From Acanthamoeba lenticulata (taxonomy: Eukaryota > Discosea > Longamoebia > Acanthamoebidae), in NCBI GenBank assembly GCA_002179805.1, contig NAVB01002151.1, forward strand, positions 1 to 12,643: 12,643 nt of DNA, in the 5' to 3' direction. Numbering within the stretch: position 1 is the first letter of the stretch; the number at the start of each line of letters is the position of its first letter. Positions 8,643 to 12,643 of this stretch are shown here, one piece after another. Both the position numbers and the translations under genes were made by a program. A model generated the notes under the pieces. The model was not told where the DNA came from and ran no database searches. It worked only from the letters and a program-made list of their open reading frames with translations.

Positions 8643-9291
8643 CGCCTCGCCCGATACTTGCACGCATGACATAGTTCTGATTAAGAAAAAAAAAGCTCGT
8701 TGGTTTTACCTTAGACCCTGTCTCCAGCGGCTTCAAAGGCCCACACGGATGGGGTCAAGAGGCCGATCTGTTGGCGGAGAGCTCGATCTCTGGTCGATGA
8801 CATTCACCAGTTCATCTTTTACGACAATCTTGAGATTGCAACGAATGTTTCGCAACCAGCACCACGTCTTCTTCTACATCAAAACTAAATCAACAGAGTG
8901 AGGAAGACGACTCGCCAGCCCGACAGGTCCGCCATCACTCTGACTAATGCGGATGGATACCAGGACAGGTGGGAACAAAAGGGCAACACAACATCGTTGC
9001 TCAACACAACCTGCGGCGCATTGGTCCACCTTAGTCCGAATAACCATTAAATGCAATGTTTGGACCATGCGGAGTTGCATCTGTCACTAAACCGCAAGAT
9101 CGGAGTTTGACACCACAAGCAACAGGCTCTGTAATCCTCCAATTGGTGGTTGCATATCCAGCGGTAAGCAGGGCGATGGGTCTAGTCACAACAAACCACC
9201 TCCTCTCCTAGTGGAGGTAGATGCTCCGCGCCCCTGCTTAAAGCTTTCCTCCAACTGTTCTTCTCCACCTGCCAACAACAACACCAGCACA
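8643..9291. other. Intergenic region between the Roco and cellulase genes
   Basis: This 649-nt stretch holds no ORF with coding-like composition. It should contain the Roco 3' UTR and the cellulase promoter. No AATAAA follows the Roco stop closely; an ATTAAA lies at 9046-9051. An A-run at 8683-8693 follows the stop by about 45 nt. Near the cellulase start are an inverted repeat ACCTCC/GGAGGT (9198-9203 and 9213-9218) and a TATA-like CTTAAAG (9237-9243) about 50 nt before the ATG. Functional roles are guesses. Confidence 0.5.
9237..9243 (+). promoter_or_regulatory. Weak TATA-like element before the cellulase gene
   Basis: CTTAAAG sits about 50 nt upstream of the start ATG at 9292, followed by a pyrimidine-rich and then CAACAACA leader. 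It overlaps an 8-bp palindrome AAAGCTTT. The match to a TATA box is poor, so this is a position-based suggestion. Confidence 0.3.
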
Positions 9292-10678
9292 ATGCGTCTT
9301 GCGCTCTGCGTCCTCATCGTCCTTGCCCTCTGCGGTCTGTACCCCTTTTACACAATCCTCGTCTCATCATTTTTGATCATCTTTTCCACAACAGGAGGAG
9401 CTCTGGGGCAAAAGTACTTTGGTGTCAACCAGGCTGCCCTTGGCTGGGGCGCTAGCGCGCTGCCGGGCGAGATGGGCCACAACTACCCCATCATCTCGAC
9501 CTCGTCCATCGATTACTTCTCCAAGACTGGCATGAACACGATTCGCGTCTCCATCATCTGGGAGAGGCTTCAGCCCGTCCTGAACAACGGCAACGGGGAC
9601 TTTAACCAAACCTATGTTGGCTACATCGTACGGGCTGTTCTTGCCGATGTTCTAGACAATCGATTTAATCCATTTGATTTATTTTTGTCAAGCAGAACCA
9701 GGCCGTACACTACATCACCAACGTGAAGAGGCAGTACTGTTTGCTCGACCTCCATAACTACCACCGCTACCGCGGCCAATTGGTGGGATCCTCGGCTGTG
9801 CCCTACACCGCCCTCACCAACGCATGGAAGAAGCTGGCTGGCCTCTACGCCAACAACCAGCGCATGATTTGGGGCACCATGAACGAGCCCCACGACACCA
9901 CCTACCTGAGTGTGCAGAAGGGCGCTAACGCGGCCATCGCTGGCATTCGTGCCGCAGGCGCCACCGTACGCTCGCTCCCCCTATGCCTAGGGCACGACTC
10001 TGCATTCTGGCTCACACACTGCTCGCGTAGCAATTGATCACTGTAAGCGGAAACAACTACTCGGCCGTGTACTCGTGGGTTGGCTCCAACAGCGAGTGGA
10101 TGGGCCCATCCAACATCACCGATCCTCAGAACAACTGGTACACTCTCAGTTCTCCGGCCGACAGTGCCTCTCTGGAAGTGCAGCTAACATGGGAGCAATT
10201 CCTCCAAATAGGGTATACGAGATGCACCAGTACTTTGACGGACAAGGCGGCAAGACCGTGTGCAAGCCGAACTGGAACGTGGACTACTACTTTGGTCCGG
10301 TCACCAGCTGGGCTCGCAGCAAAGGCGTCAAGATCTTCCTGGGCGAGTTCGGCTTGAATGATTCCGATGGCTGCCTGGCGCTTCTCGACAGGCTGATGAC
10401 CTTCCTCACGGTACGCTCAACAAGCCCTTGTTGAATCAGTTCTACCACGAATGCGTCATTGCACTGATAGTGATCCTGGATGGATGTCCTCCAAAAAGGC
10501 CAACACGGACGTTTGGGTCGGCTGGACCTGGTGGGCTGCTGGCCCCTGGTGGGCTGAGGACTACGTGTACCTCCTCGAGCCCAAGGCCGACGGCAGCGAC
10601 CGCAACCGCATCATGTCCAGGCTGAAGAAGTACTTCCCCAAGGGGGTCATCTCGCCCAGCCCGTCACCCACCCACTAA
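9292..10678 (+). CDS. Secreted GH5 endoglucanase (cellulase), 6 exons
   Basis: Predicted extracellular glycoside hydrolase family 5 enzyme cutting internal beta-1,4-glucan bonds, resembling compact fungal Cel5A-type (subfamily GH5_5) enzymes. Exons: 9292-9334, 9395-9627, 9696-9965, 10031-10137, 10212-10410, 10499-10678; total 1032 nt, 343 residues. Splicing joins a clean signal peptide (MRLALCVLIVLALCGGALG, cut near residue 19) to QKYFGVNQ. Family motifs: NTIRVSIIWERLQP (Arg65), LLDLHNYHRY, MNEPHD with acid/base Glu156, MHQYFD, FLGEFG with nucleophile Glu263, and WVGWTWWAAGPWW. There is no carbohydrate-binding module or long linker; the tail is a short Ser/Pro stretch. The acceptor at 10497-10498 is chosen because the TAG at 10468-10470 would open onto a stop; it yields LMTFLT-ANTDVW, as in homologues. 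In a cellulose-walled cyst former it could serve feeding, excystment or wall remodelling (inference). Confidence 0.93.
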
Positions 10679-10700
10679 GTGGGTTCCCGAAAAATTCTTA

Positions 10701-10726
10701 CCTGGGGTAACTACGGTTACCCAAGG
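10701..10726 (+). other. UACG-capped hairpin in the cellulase 3' UTR
   Basis: GGGTAAC (10705-10711), loop TACG (10712-10715), GTTACCC (10716-10722): a perfect 7-bp stem closed by C-G around a UNCG-class tetraloop, which as RNA is exceptionally stable. Beyond one G-A mismatch the stem continues with two pairs. It lies 27 nt after the stop codon and about 60 nt before the AATAAA. A role in mRNA stability or 3' processing is possible but unproven. Confidence 0.6.
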
Positions 10727-10733
10727 GAACCGT

Positions 10734-10805
10734 GGAACACTTCCGTGTTGTTTTTTCCCTTTTTATATTTTTCACTTTACAAAAAATAAAGAGTTAAAAC
10801 AATCC
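10734..10805 (+). repeat. Direct repeat copy 1 (72 bp, contains AATAAA)
   Basis: Begins GGAACACTTCCGTGTTG and ends AAAGAGTTAAAACAATCC. It matches copy 2 at 11645-11714 with only a few substitutions and a 2-nt gap in the T-run. Its first part holds a small hairpin, AACAC-TTCC-GTGTT. This copy forms the end of the cellulase transcript. Confidence 0.9.
10785..10790 (+). terminator. Polyadenylation signal AATAAA of the cellulase gene
   Basis: A canonical AATAAA lies 107 nt after the cellulase stop in an AT-rich stretch, inside direct-repeat copy 1. Distance and composition fit a 3' end signal. Confidence 0.65.
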
Positions 10806-10990
10806 CCGTATTAGTTGTCCTTTTCTTCTCCGAGTGGAACGCATCGAGCGGACTAGCCGTGTTTTTCGCTTCGCTGAGGTAGGATGTCATCTCCCGCCTC
10901 TTCAAGTAGCCCCAAGCCAGACAAGACCAATCACATGCTACACAGAACCTGGTCTTCCCTCCTGCGCAGGAGGAAGTGGTTGGTGCCTAA
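10806..10990. other. Spacer between repeat copy 1 and the recombinase relic
   Basis: No coding signal with recognisable homology. The first half is mixed; from about 10900 onward the DNA becomes rich in CA/TG and poor in CG, like the relic that follows, so the mobile-element-derived stretch probably begins near 10900, before the recognisable protein. Confidence 0.4.
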
Positions 10991-11644
10991 GCAGCCACAC
11001 GCACCAGCCAACACCCCCATTTCCCCACCATAGCCTCCATCTCTGCAGCCATCAGGGCCCTCTATGAGGCTACAGGCTTCCATCCCACTAGAGACCCACT
11101 GCTGTCCCACATTAAACAGGCATTCACTCCAGGACAAAGTGCCCAGTGGACCATGGCCCCACGTTCAACACAGCAGCCCTTAGAGACCTGTTTGTCTGTT
11201 GGGGTGATGACCTCTGTCTTAGCCAGCTGAGAGCCAAGCTCCTAGCCCTGCTGTGCATGCTGGGCGCCTTCCATGTGGCCAGCACTACTCTGCCTTCGTT
11301 TGCCAACACCACAATCGTGACTGACAAAGAAGGCCACCACTCCTTGTGTGTCCTGGTCGTGGGATACAAAAATGACCTGCACAGGGACAGCAAGAAGGTC
11401 GACCTTCACGCGAGCAGCAACGCCCTCTGCTGCCCAGTGCAAGCCTTTGAGGAGTGGAGCGCTCACACACAGCCTTCACAGGGGTGTGCGTCACTGCCCC
11501 CTGCTGTTCACCCTCCAGCAGCCTATCGAGCGGCTGGACCACGTCAAGTGCGCAGCCATCCTCAAGCGCCTGGCCACTGACACAAACCTCAACCTGGCCG
11601 TATTCACAGTGAAGACGTTCTGCAAATCAGGCATCATTGGATAG
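10991..11644 (+). pseudogene. Decayed tyrosine-recombinase (phage-integrase fold) fragment
   Basis: Three reading-frame pieces read as one tyrosine-recombinase core. Bases about 11015-11130 give TIASISAAIRALYEATGFHP followed by DPLLSHIKQAF, the N-terminal SAM-like core-binding part. Bases about 11152-11470 give FNTAALRDLFVCW, SQLRAKLLALLCMLGAF, GYKNDLHRDSKKV and LCCPVQAFEEW. Bases about 11475-11644 give PLLFTLQQPIERLDHVKCA, AILKRLA and FTVKTFCKSG. Two frameshifts, near 11130-11160 and near 11470, separate them. The box I Arg appears as His (AFHVAS) and the box II Arg as Cys (CKSG), both explainable by C-to-T change at CpG. The catalytic Tyr region is missing because the relic ends at repeat copy 2. 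This kind of recombinase occurs in Crypton, DIRS and Ngaro elements; which one is unresolved. Confidence 0.65.
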
Positions 11645-11714
11645 GGAACACTTCCGTGTTGTTTTAACTTTTTATATTTTTTACTTTAGAAAAAATAAAG
11701 AGTTAAAACAATCC
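11645..11714 (+). repeat. Direct repeat copy 2 (70 bp, contains AATAAA at 11694-11699)
   Basis: Same orientation as copy 1, beginning immediately after the TAG (11642-11644) that ends the recombinase relic. Just beyond it GGGGTAACCCC (about 11717-11727) makes a short GGGG/CCCC stem. The pair could be terminal or split repeats of a mobile element, or the trace of a duplication of the cellulase 3' end with an insertion between the copies. Confidence 0.88.
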
Positions 11715-11773
11715 AAGGGGTAACCCCACTTCTTTTTTAAAATTCTATTAATAAAATGTACGTTTAATAAACT

Positions 11774-11960
11774 TCAGTGCTCACAGAAGGAGAAGGGGCG
11801 CTCCCACAGTTGGTTGTTGGCGACAACGTAGTACTTGCGGTGGCGCATGAGGGTTTCACAGTGCTTCTCGGCACCCACGAGCTCGCGGTGATGATCACCG
11901 AGGCTGGAACCGCTCACAACAGTGCAGACCGTGTGCTTCTTGCAGCAATAAACAGAAGAC
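11774..11960 (-). CDS. Putative last exon: Cys/His-rich C-terminal segment, unknown function
   Basis: On the minus strand an open segment ends at TGA (11776-11774), with gene-like codon use (mostly G/C third positions) although its surroundings are AT-rich. It encodes a Cys/His-rich stretch including YCCKKHTVCTVVSGSS, HHRELVGAEKHCETLMRHRK and ANNQLWERPFSFCEH. There is no ATG at its front; a TAG acceptor at 11963-11961 would start it. That acceptor is phase-compatible with a GTAAAT donor at 12055, which would remove the stop of the adjacent kinase and add this tail through a 95-nt intron. Alternatively it ends another gene. I do not recognise a family. Confidence 0.4.
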
Positions 11961-12051
11961 CTACTTTGTTTACTTAAGCCGTTCTTCTACGAACATTTTC
12001 GAGGTCGCTGTATTTGTCACAACCACCGCCGACCGAAGTGCTGATGATGAT

Positions 12052-12643
12052 TTACACACCAGCTGCTGCCAGGGTGGTGGTGCCATCGTCGTCGCCCACC
12101 TGGGCGTCGAAGAAGGCCACCACGGCCTCCATAGTCGGGCGCTTGTCGGGTGACGCGTGCCAGCACTTCTTCATCATCTTCCGGTACTCGGGCACGCAGT
12201 CGCCAGGGATCTGCGGGCGCTTGCCCTCGAGCACGTCCAAAGACACGCCCATGAAGTTGCGCCCGGCGTAGGGCTCGCGCCTCGTCAGCGCCTGCCACAT
12301 GATCACGCCGAACGAGAACACGTCGGCCCGCTCGTCGTACTTCTCCCCGCGGATGATCTCTGGCGCCGTCCAGCACGGCGTGCCGCAGCGTGTCATGGTC
12401 GCGTTCTCCTCCTTGATGCGCGCGAACCCAAAGTCGGCCACCTTCACGTTCCAGTTCTCGTCCACGAGCAGGTTCGACGGCTTCAGGTCGCGGTGCACGA
12501 TCACCGGGTGGAGCGAGTGCAGGTAGTTGATGCCGAGCGCGGCCGAGCGCAGCATGCGCAGCTTGTGCTTCCACGTGAGCTTGATGGCGTTGTTGGAGAG
12601 GATGTCCTTGAGCGAGCCCTGCTTCATGAACTCGGTCACGATG
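12052..12643 (-). CDS. TKL-type protein kinase, C-terminal part (5' end beyond window)
   Basis: The visible 196 residues run from the hinge (IVTEFMKQGSLKDIL) to a TAA at 12054-12052. The catalytic loop is VHRDLKPSNLL, the metal-binding motif DFGFAR, the activation segment end GTPCWTAPEIIRG, then the ERADVFSFGVIMWQALTRRE helix and the C-lobe with KKCWHASPDKRPTMEAV. All C-lobe catalytic residues are present; the Gly-loop and Lys lie outside the window. The wording matches the expanded Acanthamoeba TKL kinases, some of which are fused to nucleotide cyclase or receptor domains, so the missing N-terminus could be large. The gene may continue by splicing into 11960-11774. It faces the cellulase/relic region tail to tail. 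Confidence 0.9.
   Translation of the reverse strand, partial: IVTEFMKQGSLKDILSNNAIKLTWKHKLRMLRSAALGINYLHSLHPVIVHRDLKPSNLLVDENWNVKVADFGFARIKEENATMTRCGTPCWTAPEIIRGEKYDERADVFSFGVIMWQALTRREPYAGRNFMGVSLDVLEGKRPQIPGDCVPEYRKMMKKCWHASPDKRPTMEAVVAFFDAQVGDDDGTTTLAAAGV

Noticed and set aside
9211..9291. N-terminal extension of the cellulase to 9211
   Set aside because: It begins with GTG, not ATG, and would bury the signal peptide; ATG at 9292 gives a perfect secretory start.
10440..10498. Earlier acceptors (10438-10439 and 10469-10470) for the last cellulase exon
   Set aside because: The first gives a wrong frame for WVGWTWW and the second opens onto a stop; AG at 10497-10498 restores phase and the conserved ANTDVW junction.

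Overview
The window looks like nuclear DNA of a free-living amoeba, most probably Acanthamoeba (A. castellanii-like). The reasons are GC-rich exons with strong G/C third positions, many short introns of about 57-115 nt with GTACGN/GTGCGN/GTAAGN-like donors, a Roco-family signalling kinase, a secreted GH5 cellulase, and a TKL kinase whose wording (IVTEFMKQGSL, GTPCWTAPE, GRNFMGVSLDVLEGKRPQIP) I recognise from the large Acanthamoeba kinase family. The species is inference; nothing was searched.

Layout. (1) 1-363: upstream flank with a palindromic TATA-like element. (2) 364-8642, plus strand: one giant gene that I could splice by eye into 22 exons. The exon lengths sum to 6660 nt, an exact multiple of three, giving about 2219 residues. 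The product is a Roco (LRRK-like) protein in the order PH - Ser/Pro linker - GRAM - myotubularin-like domain - leucine-rich repeats - Roc GTPase - COR - TKL kinase - Arg/Glu-rich helical tail. The order resembles Dictyostelium Pats1, as I recall it, but no WD40 repeats follow the kinase. The myotubularin active-site loop has lost both its Cys and its Arg, so this is a predicted pseudophosphatase joined to an apparently intact GTPase and kinase. (3) 8643-9291: intergenic. (4) 9292-10678, plus: six exons (1032 nt, 343 residues) encoding a secreted GH5 endoglucanase with both catalytic glutamates. (5) 10679-11720: a 3' region with a UACG-capped hairpin and two diverged 70-72 bp direct-repeat copies, each with an AATAAA. 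Between them lies a CpG-poor, frameshifted tyrosine-recombinase relic that stops exactly where the second repeat begins. (6) 11774-11960, minus: a strongly coding-like short segment, either a last exon of the kinase gene or the end of another gene. (7) 12052-12643, minus: the C-terminal part of a TKL kinase running off the window edge.

The three genes do not form an operon-like unit. Two encode kinases of the TKL type, and the cellulase is a separate secreted hydrolase, plausibly for food or for the cellulose cyst wall. The main novelty candidate is the kinase-GTPase-pseudophosphatase protein. The second is the decayed recombinase between duplicated polyadenylation segments.
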